Notes: generated from the letters alone by a model not told the origin. A stretch of 64,000 nucleotides of DNA from Lutibacter oceani (GCF_003384935.1 NZ_QTTQ01000010.1:248001-312000); one strand, 5' to 3'. Positions 1 to 9,035 are shown, counted from the first letter of the stretch. Made by a program: numbers and translations.

Positions 1-212
1 ATTCCAATAACCGCAACAAAACTAGCTATTTCAACTGGTGTTTTATTATTCATAGCCAGCCAAGCAGGAATAGCAAAATAAGTAATACCTTCGGGAATGC
101 CTTGTACAAGATACAAGGCAGAAAACGTTAGGTATCTTAATATAGGATTTTCGGTTAAAAACCGATTATTCTCTATTATTTTAGATTTTTCAATTACTAA
201 CTTTGAAGCCAT
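1..212 (-). CDS. MFS transporter, AmpG-like, N-terminal part (partial)
   Basis: This is the first 70 codons of a gene that runs off the left edge. The start is the ATG at 212, reading MASKLVIEKSK. A short basic cytoplasmic stretch is followed by a first membrane helix with the sequence YLVQGIPEGITYFAIPAWL. A QGxPxG motif in the first helix, followed by a loop into helix 2, is typical of major facilitator proteins of the AmpG / acetyl-CoA-transporter type. The substrate cannot be judged from this fragment. It lies on the same strand as the next gene, with an 80-bp gap. The MFS assignment is fairly secure and the AmpG subfamily is tentative. Confidence 0.6.
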   Translation of the reverse strand, partial: MASKLVIEKSKIIENNRFLTENPILRYLTFSALYLVQGIPEGITYFAIPAWLAMNNKTPVEIASFVAVIG

Positions 213-292
213 ACTTTAGTTGTTTATAACTTATTAAAATTGGAAACTCTTAGTTTATTCATTTTAGTTTTCTTAAATCTTCATCAAAAAAA

Positions 293-1030
293 TCAAGTAA
301 TTGGTAACCGTGCAAACCAATTCGCAAATGCATCCCAAAAAGGAAAGCTTATTTTAAAGAAAATTAAATAATGAAATATAATGTATAACAATAAAAGAAG
401 AGGAAATACCCATCTTCCACTTGTTTGTTTTCGTTCTATAATAATAAGAGAAATAAGTAGTACATACATAAAGGCAACCGTAATTGCTAATCCAAGTATG
501 AAATTTGGCTCAGGTAAAACAGTAAAAATAATAAATCTACCTAAAGTTGGTTCTATAAATACAATGCCGGTTGCAATCATGGCCCTTGCATGAATTTGCA
601 TATTACTTCTGTTTACTATTGCAATAGTATACATAATACCTATAATTACTAAATCTTTTACCTGTAGCCAAAGGCTTGAACCTAAATCATCAGTAATTTC
701 ACCATTAATTGTGTTATGTTTTAAAAGTATTACTGAAATGAAAAATAAGGGTAAAATAAAATAGCTGAATTTTCCAATTAATTTATGAATAGCTAATTTC
801 TTTTTTCTGATTAAAATGGGTTGTATTATTAAAAGAGTAATCCAAAGCGATGCCATAATAGCATGAAAATGGAAGTAAGAATTAAAGTTTGCTGTTCCAT
901 CAATAAATTTGGAAAAGTATGAAGGCCAAAACCCCAATAGCATTAAGATAACCAAAATAGCAAGGTAATATCCTGATTTTTCAAAGCGAATTCTTTTAGA
1001 CTTTTTTATTTTATTTATAGATTCTGTCAT
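293..1030 (-). CDS. Polytopic membrane protein of unknown function, about seven helices with intramembrane histidines
   Basis: A 245-residue integral membrane protein with a basic N-terminus and about seven hydrophobic helices. Histidines recur at or near helix ends: His54 and His56 (motif YFHFHAIMASLW), His82 (IHKLIGKFSY) and His147 (IHARAMI). This pattern recalls haem-binding or DUF2306-like membrane proteins, but I cannot confirm a family. There are no soluble domains. It is preceded on the same strand by the amino acid permease, which ends upstream with a 46-bp gap. The start is the ATG at 1030. The function is unknown. The His pattern is seen in the sequence; haem binding would be inference only. 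Confidence 0.6.
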   Translation of the reverse strand: MTESINKIKKSKRIRFEKSGYYLAILVILMLLGFWPSYFSKFIDGTANFNSYFHFHAIMASLWITLLIIQPILIRKKKLAIHKLIGKFSYFILPLFFISVILLKHNTINGEITDDLGSSLWLQVKDLVIIGIMYTIAIVNRSNMQIHARAMIATGIVFIEPTLGRFIIFTVLPEPNFILGLAITVAFMYVLLISLIIIERKQTSGRWVFPLLLLLYIIFHYLIFFKISFPFWDAFANWFARLPIT

Positions 1031-1076
1031 TTTAGTTGTTTTTAAATTTTAATAGGTGTAACCTTCATTTTTAGCA

Positions 1077-2411
1077 CTATCTGCCAAATTCAATATATTT
1101 TTTTGTTAGGCGCTTTATTATTTTTGAATTAATTAAAAAGTATAGTAATGTTAGAATAATAATAAATATTCCAATTCCTAAAATTTTATTTTCGGACAGA
1201 TTAGAAAGAAACCACAGAATAACTATAAATGATAATATCGGAACGATATAACCTCCAGGAATTTTAAATGTTTTTCCATGGGAAACAAACTTTTTACCCC
1301 TCCTCAATTTAATTGTTGCCAAGGATATGCCTAAAGATATAAGTAGTGATGAAGCACTTGATAAAATTGCTAATTGTTTAAATCCACCTAATATTGCAAA
1401 TAAAAAACATAAAGTAACATAAGCAATTATTGCAATGTAGGGAGTTGAGTATTTAATATGAATTTTGGATAATTTTTTTATTGGAATTACTTTGTCTTTA
1501 GAGGCTGCAAATAATATTCTTGGGATACTTAGAATTTTGCTGCTAATACCGCCAAACATTGAAACAGCTGCACCAATTGTTAATAAAGTAAACCCAATAG
1601 GCCCAAATATTTTGTTTGCTACTTCACCCAGTGGATTTTCTGTAAATGATGGAAGAGACGATCCCAAAACTCCTTGTGAAACTGTTTGGACAAGTACATA
1701 AATTACACCAATTATAAATATACTAATAAGGATAGCTTTAGGTATTGTTTTTTGAGGATTACGTACTTCACCACTAACCGAAAGTGCAGATCCTGCTCCT
1801 GTAAAAGCAAAGTAAAGAATAAGTGAAGATTCACCAATTTGTTGAATTGATGGTACTGTTTCCAATACTAAATTATTTAGGTTAACATCTTTGAATCCAA
1901 TAAATGCTATTAATAAAAGAGGTGCTATTTTAATAATCGTAATTATTTTAACAAAACCAATACCATTTTTTAGCCCCTTTATATTAATAAATCCTAATCC
2001 AGAAAATAAAAATAGAAAAAATAATATTTTTAATAGTTCACTTTGTAATGAAGGAAGCAATTTAAAAATTATTTCCACAATTGCATTAGCAATAGCAGCA
2101 TCGGCTGTTATCGCGGATAACAATAAAAGTATAGCAGTTAAAAATCCTGGGAATTTCCCAAATGACTTTTCAATATAAATATAAACACCACCTGTTTCTG
2201 TTATTTTACTACCAACTTCAGCAAAACAAAGCATCATTAAAGTAATTAAAATACCACAAAATACATATGCCAATATACTTGCGGACCCAAGACCTGCAGC
2301 AATAATAGCAGGCAAAACAAATATTCCAGATCCAATTACAGTATTAATAATATTGGACATTAATCCCAATATTCCAATTTCTCTTTTTAAATTTTCTTGT
2401 TTCTCTTTCAT
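1077..2411 (-). CDS. APC-superfamily amino acid permease
   Basis: A 444-residue inner-membrane transporter with about 12 helices. Helix 1 carries the APC signature GSGIFVLP (residues 27-34), the unwound substrate- and cation-binding segment of amino acid/polyamine/organocation permeases. Helix 6 shows LYFAFTGAGSALSVSGEVRNPQKTIPKAI, the usual F-x-G-x-E...NPxKxIP region of this superfamily. Length and topology match single-gene permeases of the APA/LAT type. The specific amino acid cannot be read from the sequence. The start is the ATG at 2411. The gap to the upstream gene (2508) holds a terminator-like hairpin, so this gene probably has its own promoter. Confidence 0.85.
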   Translation of the reverse strand: MKEKQENLKREIGILGLMSNIINTVIGSGIFVLPAIIAAGLGSASILAYVFCGILITLMMLCFAEVGSKITETGGVYIYIEKSFGKFPGFLTAILLLLSAITADAAIANAIVEIIFKLLPSLQSELLKILFFLFLFSGLGFINIKGLKNGIGFVKIITIIKIAPLLLIAFIGFKDVNLNNLVLETVPSIQQIGESSLILYFAFTGAGSALSVSGEVRNPQKTIPKAILISIFIIGVIYVLVQTVSQGVLGSSLPSFTENPLGEVANKIFGPIGFTLLTIGAAVSMFGGISSKILSIPRILFAASKDKVIPIKKLSKIHIKYSTPYIAIIAYVTLCFLFAILGGFKQLAILSSASSLLISLGISLATIKLRRGKKFVSHGKTFKIPGGYIVPILSFIVILWFLSNLSENKILGIGIFIIILTLLYFLINSKIIKRLTKKYIEFGR

Positions 2412-2458
2412 GCTGCTTTGGTGATTATTTTACACCGAGAAGTATTTATAAAAAATAT

Positions 2459-2489
2459 AAAGGCAGCTTATTTTGTTTAGGCTACCTTT
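2459..2489 (-). terminator. Rho-independent terminator of the NTF2-like gene
   Basis: Inverted repeat AAAGGCAGC / GCTACCTTT with one mismatch and a 13-nt AT-rich loop. On the minus strand a T-rich tail follows the stem. It sits 19 bp beyond the stop of the gene ending at 2508. Confidence 0.6.
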
Positions 2490-2507
2490 AGATTTATAAT
2501 ACGTTAT

Positions 2508-3449
2508 TTACTTGGCATTTAACAATGTTTGGCTATAATATGCCATTTCACTAATAATTTTCCCATCTTTATCAAAGCCGTTGCTAAAATGCATAGGAAC
2601 TGTAATTTCTTTCTTGTCTGATTTGCGAATTAAATGATAGTTCCACCAAGATAATACTTCACGTCCATCACTCATTTCATATTCTAAATAATCAGGATAT
2701 CCTCTCATTTCAATGCTTACTATTTCAAAATCATCTAAAAATTGCTGCCACATTGGTTTTATTTCAGCTTTGGTATTCCATTTTCCAACTTCATTGTTAA
2801 TATTTCGAAAAGTTGCATTGTCACTATAATAACTTAAACAAGCATCCACATCTAAATTTTCAAAAGCATACATTGCTTTGCGTACTGTATTAATGTTATC
2901 ATGATGGTTATAAATAGTACCATTTGTTCTATTTCCATAGCTGAAACCTATTTCATCAAAAACACTTTCATTGTTATAGTTTATAACAGTTAATATTTTA
3001 TTCTTTTTATTAACAACATAAAGCTTATGCATTGGCATATCAACTTTTACACCCGTTTTTTTGTGAACCCCCTTTAAATCTTCCCAGGTTTGTACCCAAA
3101 CTACATCCTTTTGGTTGTCTTCTTTATATTCTATAGCATCTGGATAAGCTCCTTTTGAACGCGTAATAGAAAAATAATCTAAGGCATTATTCCACCCTAT
3201 TGCACTTCTTGAAAATGATGCTTTATCTTGACCTTTATCGTTTATTCTTGTGCCTACTCCATTAAATGATTTAAAATCATCATCTAAATAACTAGCTACT
3301 TTAGCAGAATCACCACTTACAAATGCTTTAGTCATAGCTTCAACAGCTACAATAGCTGGATGATCTATAAAAACAGTTCCATTTGATTTTTTTTGTGAAT
3401 ATGTGATGAAAGTTATCATCATCATAAAAATTAAAGCTATTCTTTTCAT
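2508..3449 (-). CDS. Exported protein with two tandem NTF2/SnoaL-like domains
   Basis: 313 residues. An N-terminal signal peptide (about residues 1-19, ending near YSQ) predicts export. Two homologous NTF2-like (cystatin-fold cone) domains follow: residues about 31-160 and 187-310. Parallel landmarks show the duplication: SGDSAKVASYLDDDFKSFNG against LDVDACLSYYSDNATFRNIN, then AYPDAIEYKE against GYPDYLEYEM, then VDMPMHKLYV against ITVPMHFSNG. SnoaL/NTF2-like domains bind small hydrophobic ligands or act as isomerases or hydrolases, but no catalytic set is evident here. It lies in a run of three exported proteins next to a two-component system. Function unknown. Confidence 0.75.
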   Translation of the reverse strand: MKRIALIFMMMITFITYSQKKSNGTVFIDHPAIVAVEAMTKAFVSGDSAKVASYLDDDFKSFNGVGTRINDKGQDKASFSRSAIGWNNALDYFSITRSKGAYPDAIEYKEDNQKDVVWVQTWEDLKGVHKKTGVKVDMPMHKLYVVNKKNKILTVINYNNESVFDEIGFSYGNRTNGTIYNHHDNINTVRKAMYAFENLDVDACLSYYSDNATFRNINNEVGKWNTKAEIKPMWQQFLDDFEIVSIEMRGYPDYLEYEMSDGREVLSWWNYHLIRKSDKKEITVPMHFSNGFDKDGKIISEMAYYSQTLLNAK

Positions 3450-3783
3450 TTTTAAATTGTCTGTGTTTATCGTGCTGACTCTGCACTGTTTGATTAATTA
3501 AATATTAATTTTACATTCTAAACTCATGTATCATTATTTGTTGATTTGTGTATTTTATTAATTTTAGACTTTATAAGTAAATTGGTAGTCAATTTGTTTC
3601 AGATGATTTAACCTTTAAAATCAATCATCAAATGGGTTAATCAAACTTTATAAAAACATTTAACCACCAATAATACCTGCAATTTTTTATTTAGTTTATT
3701 ACAGTTGCTTCTGCCATCTTTTTAGCAACTTCAATTTTTTAAGGAGAAAATAACATCCCCCTAAATTGGTTTAAATTTGTTAC
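3450..3783. other. 334-bp non-coding gap
   Basis: A spacer between two minus-strand genes, with no credible ORF or RNA gene. Around 3603-3647 there is a loose inverted repeat (TGATTTAACC against GGGTTAATCA, imperfect). It probably holds the promoter of the gene starting at 3449 and the 3' trailer of the gene ending at 3784. I saw no clear TAnnTTTG box in a convincing position. Confidence 0.4.
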
Positions 3784-4548
3784 TTAATTTGGAAAATAGC
3801 TAAGTTCTGGTATCATATAGCCTGTCATTGTTTCAGATTTTAAAAGAACTCCTAATAATTTTTGAAACAATTTACCACCATCTTCTCCTATTAAGTTATT
3901 ATTTTCTATTCTAGATTTTTCAAATTCAGCTGCATTTTTTGATGCTCTGGCAACCATTATGTAATTACCAGAAGTTCCAAATCCACTATGATATACTCTA
4001 TAATATTCTTTAGATCCTTTATCTGCATATAATTTTTTAAATTCTTTTGCAATTTGAACAGCTTTATTATAGTTATTAGGAGTAAAATAATACAACGTGT
4101 TATGTCGGTAGTTTAATCCTTCAGGAGTTATATTAATTCCTGATGGCATATAAGATAATTCTTTATCTAAAATCATAACATAATCAGAATGAGAATCGTA
4201 ATAAGGATTAAATTCATTAAATAAACTTCTAAAAGCATCCTTTCCCATTTTTTCTTGCAGATCACTAAAATTATTTTCATCTAATTCAGCCATATTCTTA
4301 AGCGGAGAAACATATACATAATTAGTACCATTCATTTTAAATGTTGCCCAGCCTGCTTTGGTTTTATACTTTTTACACTCGTCTGATAATTTTTTTGCAA
4401 CTATCTCATAATCTGTTAGTTTTGATGGATACACAGGATCAGTATGAAAAACATATGCTTGTGTTGTACTTTCTTCTTGTGCATTAGCTGTTAACGGTAT
4501 TACCATTAGCATGGCTGCTAATAAAATTGTAATTTTTAATTTTTTCAT
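3784..4548 (-). CDS. Exported protein of unknown function with an internal duplication
   Basis: 254 residues with a typical signal peptide (residues 1-23, ending LTANAQ). The mature part is two similar halves, about residues 45-135 and 157-253. Each half starts with a Lys-rich helix (VAKKLSDECKKY / IAKEFKKLYADK), then a strand (NYVYVSPLKNMAEL / NYIMVARASKNAAEF), a helix ending in a Phe/Leu-rich stretch, and the closing motif KELSYMP or PELSYFP. This pattern suggests a tandem ferredoxin-like alpha/beta fold such as dimeric alpha-beta barrel proteins, but I do not recognise the family. It shares strand and neighbourhood with the SnoaL-like lipoprotein gene upstream. The start is the ATG at 4548. 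Confidence 0.65.
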   Translation of the reverse strand: MKKLKITILLAAMLMVIPLTANAQEESTTQAYVFHTDPVYPSKLTDYEIVAKKLSDECKKYKTKAGWATFKMNGTNYVYVSPLKNMAELDENNFSDLQEKMGKDAFRSLFNEFNPYYDSHSDYVMILDKELSYMPSGINITPEGLNYRHNTLYYFTPNNYNKAVQIAKEFKKLYADKGSKEYYRVYHSGFGTSGNYIMVARASKNAAEFEKSRIENNNLIGEDGGKLFQKLLGVLLKSETMTGYMIPELSYFPN

Positions 4549-4606
4549 AATAAATAATTTTTAGTTAGTAATTTGTTTTTATTGTTAATGGTTTTGCATG
4601 TTTATC

Positions 4607-5131
4607 TCATTCAACAACAGGGGTTTTTAAGGTATAACCCAATTGTTGTAATAAGTCTAGTTCATTATAAAAAACTTCTTCTTTATATAATTTTCCCTGG
4701 TTATTAAAGTACATATGCGAAAATCCATTTACTGTAACTTTCTTACCTGTTGCCGGATGCTCAGCAAATTCAGCAATATTACTTCCAGTAAAAGTCCAAT
4801 ACATAAATACATCATTATCTTTTATATAACTTTTGTTATTAACCAAGTTAAAATCAGGAAATCCACTAAAAAAGAAATGTATGTTTGCTTTTAATTCCTG
4901 TAAATTAGAAGCAACTATTACACCATTAATTTTTCTAACATAGCTTTCTTCTACTATATTTTTAAGTTGAGCTACATCATCTTTTTTATTATGAAAAGTT
5001 TTTATAAATAATTCTAAATTGGCATTTATAAGTGCTTCTTTTGCTTCTATATTTGCTTGATCACTATTACAAGAAATAAAGAAAACTAAAAGTAGTACCA
5101 ATAGAAATTTTATAGCTTTCATTAAATTCAT
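4607..5131 (-). CDS. SnoaL-like (ester-cyclase type) lipoprotein
   Basis: 174 residues. The N-terminus is a lipoprotein signal (LLLVFFISCNSD, lipobox Cys at about residue 21), so the protein should be membrane-anchored. The rest is one NTF2-like domain of the SnoaL/ester cyclase type: an N-terminal helix pair, then FFSGFPDFNLVNNKSYIKDNDVFMYWTFTGSN, then GFSHMYFNNQGKLYKEEVFYNELDLLQQLG. The FPD and ITFxGxH-like features match the polyketide-cyclase-like family, whose members often lack known substrates. ATGs at 5131 and 5122 are both possible starts. It is divergent from the histidine kinase gene across a 160-bp gap with an inverted repeat. Confidence 0.75.
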   Translation of the reverse strand: MNLMKAIKFLLVLLLVFFISCNSDQANIEAKEALINANLELFIKTFHNKKDDVAQLKNIVEESYVRKINGVIVASNLQELKANIHFFFSGFPDFNLVNNKSYIKDNDVFMYWTFTGSNIAEFAEHPATGKKVTVNGFSHMYFNNQGKLYKEEVFYNELDLLQQLGYTLKTPVVE

Positions 5132-5173
5132 TTTGAATCTAATTAATTGATATTCTTATAAAAAATCAACTAG

Positions 5174-5206
5174 TTTTGGACGAAACGTTTCAATTATTGT
5201 CCGAAA
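5174..5206. promoter_or_regulatory. Inverted repeat in the divergent lipoprotein / histidine kinase promoter region
   Basis: TTTTGGAC (5174-5181) and GTCCGAAA (5199-5206) form an inverted repeat with one mismatch. The perfect 10-bp palindrome GAAACGTTTC (5182-5191) lies between them. The position between two divergent genes suits an operator. No regulator is known, so this is a candidate only. Confidence 0.3.
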
Positions 5207-5291
5207 TAGTATTTTTTGTTACCAAAGCTATTTATAAACATAATATTTGTATTTTAGTAATCTTAATTTATTATATTTCAAACAATTATAT

Positions 5292-7238
5292 ATGAAAAAG
5301 GATGTTTTAACCTTGATTTTAACAGGTGTATTCTTTATTTTTAATCATACTTTTTGTTATAGTCAAATTATTGATTTGAATAATAAAAACCCCTATAAGA
5401 AAGTTTTTGTTGAAACTGATAATTTTGGCGCCTCTTATTTAAATATTCTTGAGGATGCATTTGATAAAGTTGATAATGATACAATTCAATTCTCTATACT
5501 TAATGATTTAGCATATTATTGGCACACACGGAACTTAATTACTGCATTAGACTTTACCAAAAACGGAATAAAACTATCAAAAGAAAAAAATAATACTCTG
5601 TGGCTGGGTAGATTTCAAATAACTCAAGGGGCTATTCTGTTACGAATGGAAAAACTAGATAGTGCTTTTTCAGTTTTACAAGATGCAAAATCTATGGTAA
5701 AAGTAGCCGATTTACCTTTTTTAAATACACAGCTAGGTTATGTTTTTGAACGAAAAGGACAACTCGATAAAGCTGCTGATTATGTGTTAGAATCTTTAAG
5801 GCTTGGTGAAAAATTAAACGACAACAAAGCCATTGCATTAGCATACAGCGATTTAAGTAATCTTTTTTGGAAACAGGCTAAATTTGAAAAAGGATTAGAA
5901 TACGGACTAAAATCTATTGAGGTTTTTGAAGAACGTGGTATTAATGATTTAGATTATGATTTTACGTTATATGTAGTTGGAAATAATTATTTAGATCTTA
6001 AAAAATATGAAGAGGCTCTTAATTATTATGAGCATGCTATAATTGTAGGTGAACGCTATGGGTTTTATAATAATTTAAGTGATGTATATATTTCTTTAGT
6101 TGATTTAAATACCTATTTAAATCAATTTGATAAGGCTGAAGAATCTGGTGTTAATGCTATTAAATATGCTGAATTACTTGATAACAACTTTATGTTAATG
6201 CGTTCCTGGCTTTCAGTTGGAAAAATGCAAAATTTACAAGGAAAATATCAAACTGCAATTGAAAGTTTACAAAAATGTATTGAAATTGCAACAGATGATT
6301 TTGGAGATAATTATTATTTAAGTAAGGCTTATGAAGCTTTAGGTAGAGCGTTTGCAGGAAATCATAGTTATAAAGAAGCATACCAAGCTTTTGCTGAGTA
6401 TGACAAATTAAAAAATGAACTTTTTACTGTAGAGGCAGATCAAAGAATTTCCTTACTGCAAACCGAATTTGATGTAAATCAAAAAGATAATACCATCCTA
6501 AAACAAGAATCTAAAATAAAGGAACAAAAAATCACTCAAACATTAATAATAATTATTTCCAGTTTATTGTTTCTAATTCTAATTATACTTTATATAACAT
6601 ATAAAATTGATAAAAAGAAAAGTAATTTATTAGAAAAACAAAATAAAGAAAAAGAGTTTTTATTAAAGGAAATTCACCATAGGGTAAAAAATAATTTGGA
6701 AATTATTTCAAGTCTATTATCATTACAAGCTGCTCAAATAGATGATACTAATATAATTAATGCTATTCAGGTAAGCCAAAACAGAGTATATTCAATAAGT
6801 ATGATTCATCAACGATTGTACCAGGGAAAAAAATTGGGGTTAATTGAAATGAAAGATTACTTAATTTATTTAGGAAGTCATATTTTAGAATCCTTTGGTT
6901 TCGAAAACAGCATAGAATTAGATTATCAGGTCGATTTTATTGAACTTGATATTGATACCTCCATACCACTGGGATTAATTGTAAATGAACTATTAACAAA
7001 TTCATTTAAATATGCATTTCCAAATAATAGAAAAGGGAAAATTATTATTAGCTTAAAAAAAATTGATCAACATTCACTACTATTAAAAATTACTGATAAT
7101 GGTATTGGAATAAATGAAAATGAAAAAAATACAGGCTTTGGAACGCAGCTTATTAATTTATTAACACAGCAATTAGATGGTGAATTAAAACTGGAAACAA
7201 ATGGAGGAACGTCTATTTCTCTTAAATTTAAAGTTTAA
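5292..7238 (+). CDS. TPR-containing sensor histidine kinase, HisKA_2 type
   Basis: 648 residues from the ATG at 5292; an upstream TTG would add 15 residues that spoil the signal peptide. Order: signal peptide (MKKDVLTLILTGVFFIFNHTFCYSQ), a periplasmic array of tetratricopeptide repeats (about residues 60-395), a short coiled coil, one membrane helix (about 417-437), a HisKA_2 dimerisation domain with EIHHRVKNNLEIISSLLSLQ (phospho-acceptor most likely His463), and a HATPase domain with N-box VNELLTNSFKYAF, G1 DNGIGI and G2 GFGTQL. There is no receiver domain, so it must pass phosphate to a separate regulator. The LytTR regulator ending 15 bp away, convergent, is the obvious partner (inference). 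This kinase architecture is common in Bacteroidota. Confidence 0.9.
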   Translation: MKKDVLTLILTGVFFIFNHTFCYSQIIDLNNKNPYKKVFVETDNFGASYLNILEDAFDKVDNDTIQFSILNDLAYYWHTRNLITALDFTKNGIKLSKEKNNTLWLGRFQITQGAILLRMEKLDSAFSVLQDAKSMVKVADLPFLNTQLGYVFERKGQLDKAADYVLESLRLGEKLNDNKAIALAYSDLSNLFWKQAKFEKGLEYGLKSIEVFEERGINDLDYDFTLYVVGNNYLDLKKYEEALNYYEHAIIVGERYGFYNNLSDVYISLVDLNTYLNQFDKAEESGVNAIKYAELLDNNFMLMRSWLSVGKMQNLQGKYQTAIESLQKCIEIATDDFGDNYYLSKAYEALGRAFAGNHSYKEAYQAFAEYDKLKNELFTVEADQRISLLQTEFDVNQKDNTILKQESKIKEQKITQTLIIIISSLLFLILIILYITYKIDKKKSNLLEKQNKEKEFLLKEIHHRVKNNLEIISSLLSLQAAQIDDTNIINAIQVSQNRVYSISMIHQRLYQGKKLGLIEMKDYLIYLGSHILESFGFENSIELDYQVDFIELDIDTSIPLGLIVNELLTNSFKYAFPNNRKGKIIISLKKIDQHSLLLKITDNGIGINENEKNTGFGTQLINLLTQQLDGELKLETNGGTSISLKFKV

Positions 7239-7253
7239 AAAAATTATTAAATA

Positions 7254-7997
7254 TTAAATTGTCTGTAATCTGTTTAATAAATCGGTTTTTAATGACTTAC
7301 TCAATGGAATGGCTTTTTTAGAAATTACTACATGACTTCCAGCAACTTCGTCTATATGAAAAAGGTTTACAATATAAGAACGATGAATACGTAGAAAATA
7401 TTCATTAGGTAATTTTTCATCAAAATCTTTAAGTGTAATTACTATCAAATACTCTTTATTTTTCGAGAAAATTCTACAATAATTGCGATCAGCTTCAATA
7501 TAATAAATATCATTAATACTAATTTTAATCATTTTTTCATTACACCTAATAAATATTCGGTCACTTAAAATAATTGGCGAATTGTTAGTTTCACCATTTT
7601 TTTCAATTAATTTATCTTCACTCATCATTCTATTTACTGCAAGTTCAATAGCATGTTGCAAATCTAATTTTTTAAAAGGTTTAGATATAAATGCATAAGG
7701 TTCTATTTCTTTTGCTCTATTAAAATAAGTATCATTTGTATTAGAAGTTAGAAAAATAATTGGGATTTCATATTCCTTTTGCACCAGTTTTGCAGCTTCA
7801 ATACCATCTAGTTTTCCTTTTAATTGAATATCTAATAAAATAATATTCGGTGTATCTTTTTTAATACTGTTTAAAATATCTTCACCTCTAGAAACTATCC
7901 CACTAATTTTATAACCCAGCTTATTTAACTGCAATGAAATATTAGCTGCAATTATCATTTCATCTTCTACAATAAGTATTTTTATTGGTATACCCAT
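7254..7997 (-). CDS. LytTR-family response regulator
   Basis: 247 residues. The N-terminal receiver domain (about 1-125) has the acidic pair Glu11/Asp12, the phospho-acceptor Asp56 (IILLDIQLKGKLDG), the switch Thr84 and Lys106 in FISKPFKK. The C-terminal LytTR DNA-binding domain (about 150-245) shows IYYIEADRNYCRIFSKNKEYLI, FLRIHRSYIVNLFHID and the terminal PLSKSLKTDLLNRL. It is an AlgR/LytR-type transcription factor. It is convergent with the histidine kinase gene, stops 15 bp apart, which suggests one signalling pair although the two genes are transcribed separately. Targets are unknown. Confidence 0.92.
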   Translation of the reverse strand: MGIPIKILIVEDEMIIAANISLQLNKLGYKISGIVSRGEDILNSIKKDTPNIILLDIQLKGKLDGIEAAKLVQKEYEIPIIFLTSNTNDTYFNRAKEIEPYAFISKPFKKLDLQHAIELAVNRMMSEDKLIEKNGETNNSPIILSDRIFIRCNEKMIKISINDIYYIEADRNYCRIFSKNKEYLIVITLKDFDEKLPNEYFLRIHRSYIVNLFHIDEVAGSHVVISKKAIPLSKSLKTDLLNRLQTI

Positions 7998-8136
7998 AAT
8001 TATACTGTTAGTTTTTTAAAATAGAAGGGGTTTAATTCTTTGTGAATTAGACTAAATTAATCTAAGGGTTATTGTAAATATATAAATTTTACTTACATCT
8101 TTTAAATAATAGGAATTCAAATAGTTAATAAGCAAT

Positions 8137-8166
8137 AAAAAAGGCAGCCATTTGGCTGCCTTTTTT
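8137..8166 (-). terminator. Strong terminator downstream of the SPFH gene
   Basis: Perfect 14-bp arms (AAAAAAGGCAGCCA / TGGCTGCCTTTTTT) with a 2-nt loop. It works in both directions by sequence. It ends the minus-strand SPFH gene that stops at 8185. Confidence 0.9.
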
Positions 8167-8184
8167 ATAAAATAATTTTAAAAA

Positions 8185-9012
8185 TTATTGATTTCCTAAA
8201 ATTAAAGGCAATCCATCTTTTCCACTACCAATAACAATTACCTTACTATTAGTAGATTCAGATAATTTAATTGTTGCTTCAATACCTTTATCCTGTAAGA
8301 TTTTATCTGTTAAAGAGGCACTTAAAATACGGTTTGCATCTGCTTTACCTTGTGCTTCAATTATTTGTTTTTCAGCTTCTTTTGTTGCTGTAACTAGTCT
8401 AAACTCATATTCTAAAGATTCCTGTTCTTGTTTTAATTTACGCTCAATAGCATCTTTAATAGTTGGTGGCAATGTTACATCACGTACTAAAACTTCATTT
8501 AATTGAATAAACTGATCTTCTAAAATTATTCTTGTTTCTTCAAAAATCTCATTTTGAATTACATCTCTTTTACTTGAATACAATTGCTCAGGTGTATAAC
8601 GCCCCACAACACTTCTTGCTGCAGATCTCAAAGCCGGTTTAATAATTCTTTCTAAATAGTTTTCACCAATTTGTTGATGTAATTTCCCTAATTCATTTGC
8701 TTTAGGTAAATACCAAGTTGAAGTTTCTAATAGAATATCCAATCCATTTGATGAAAGTACTTTCATTTTTTCGTAAAGTTCTTGTTGACGTACTTCGTAA
8801 ACTATTACCTCATTCCAAGGTGCTACAATATGAAATCCTTCACCTAAAGGTGCTTCATCTGTTACTACACCTCCTGCAAATCGTTTCCATAATACTCCTG
8901 CTTCACCTGCATCAATAGTAACAGTAGATTTTGATAAAAATATAATTGCTATAATACCTATAATAATAATTGGCATTATAGTTTTTGGTAATTGTAATTG
9001 TCCGTTGCTCAT
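8185..9012 (-). CDS. SPFH/prohibitin-family membrane protein
   Basis: 275 residues. One N-terminal membrane helix (about residues 13-30) is followed by a prohibitin-type SPFH domain: TIDAGEAGVLWKRFAGGVV, then the conserved ARSVVGRYTPEQLYSSKRDVIQNEI and LNEVLVRDVTLPPTIKDAIERKLKQEQES. A helical, Glu/Ala-rich C-terminal segment follows (VTATKEAEKQIIEAQGKADANRIL). Prohibitin-like proteins form large ring or cage assemblies at membranes and often act with the FtsH protease. It is flanked by a strong terminator and preceded by a TATTTTTG -7 box, so it is probably monocistronic. The start is the ATG at 9012. Confidence 0.88.
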   Translation of the reverse strand: MSNGQLQLPKTIMPIIIIGIIAIIFLSKSTVTIDAGEAGVLWKRFAGGVVTDEAPLGEGFHIVAPWNEVIVYEVRQQELYEKMKVLSSNGLDILLETSTWYLPKANELGKLHQQIGENYLERIIKPALRSAARSVVGRYTPEQLYSSKRDVIQNEIFEETRIILEDQFIQLNEVLVRDVTLPPTIKDAIERKLKQEQESLEYEFRLVTATKEAEKQIIEAQGKADANRILSASLTDKILQDKGIEATIKLSESTNSKVIVIGSGKDGLPLILGNQ

Positions 9013-9035
9013 TTTATTTATTTTTTAATTTGTAT

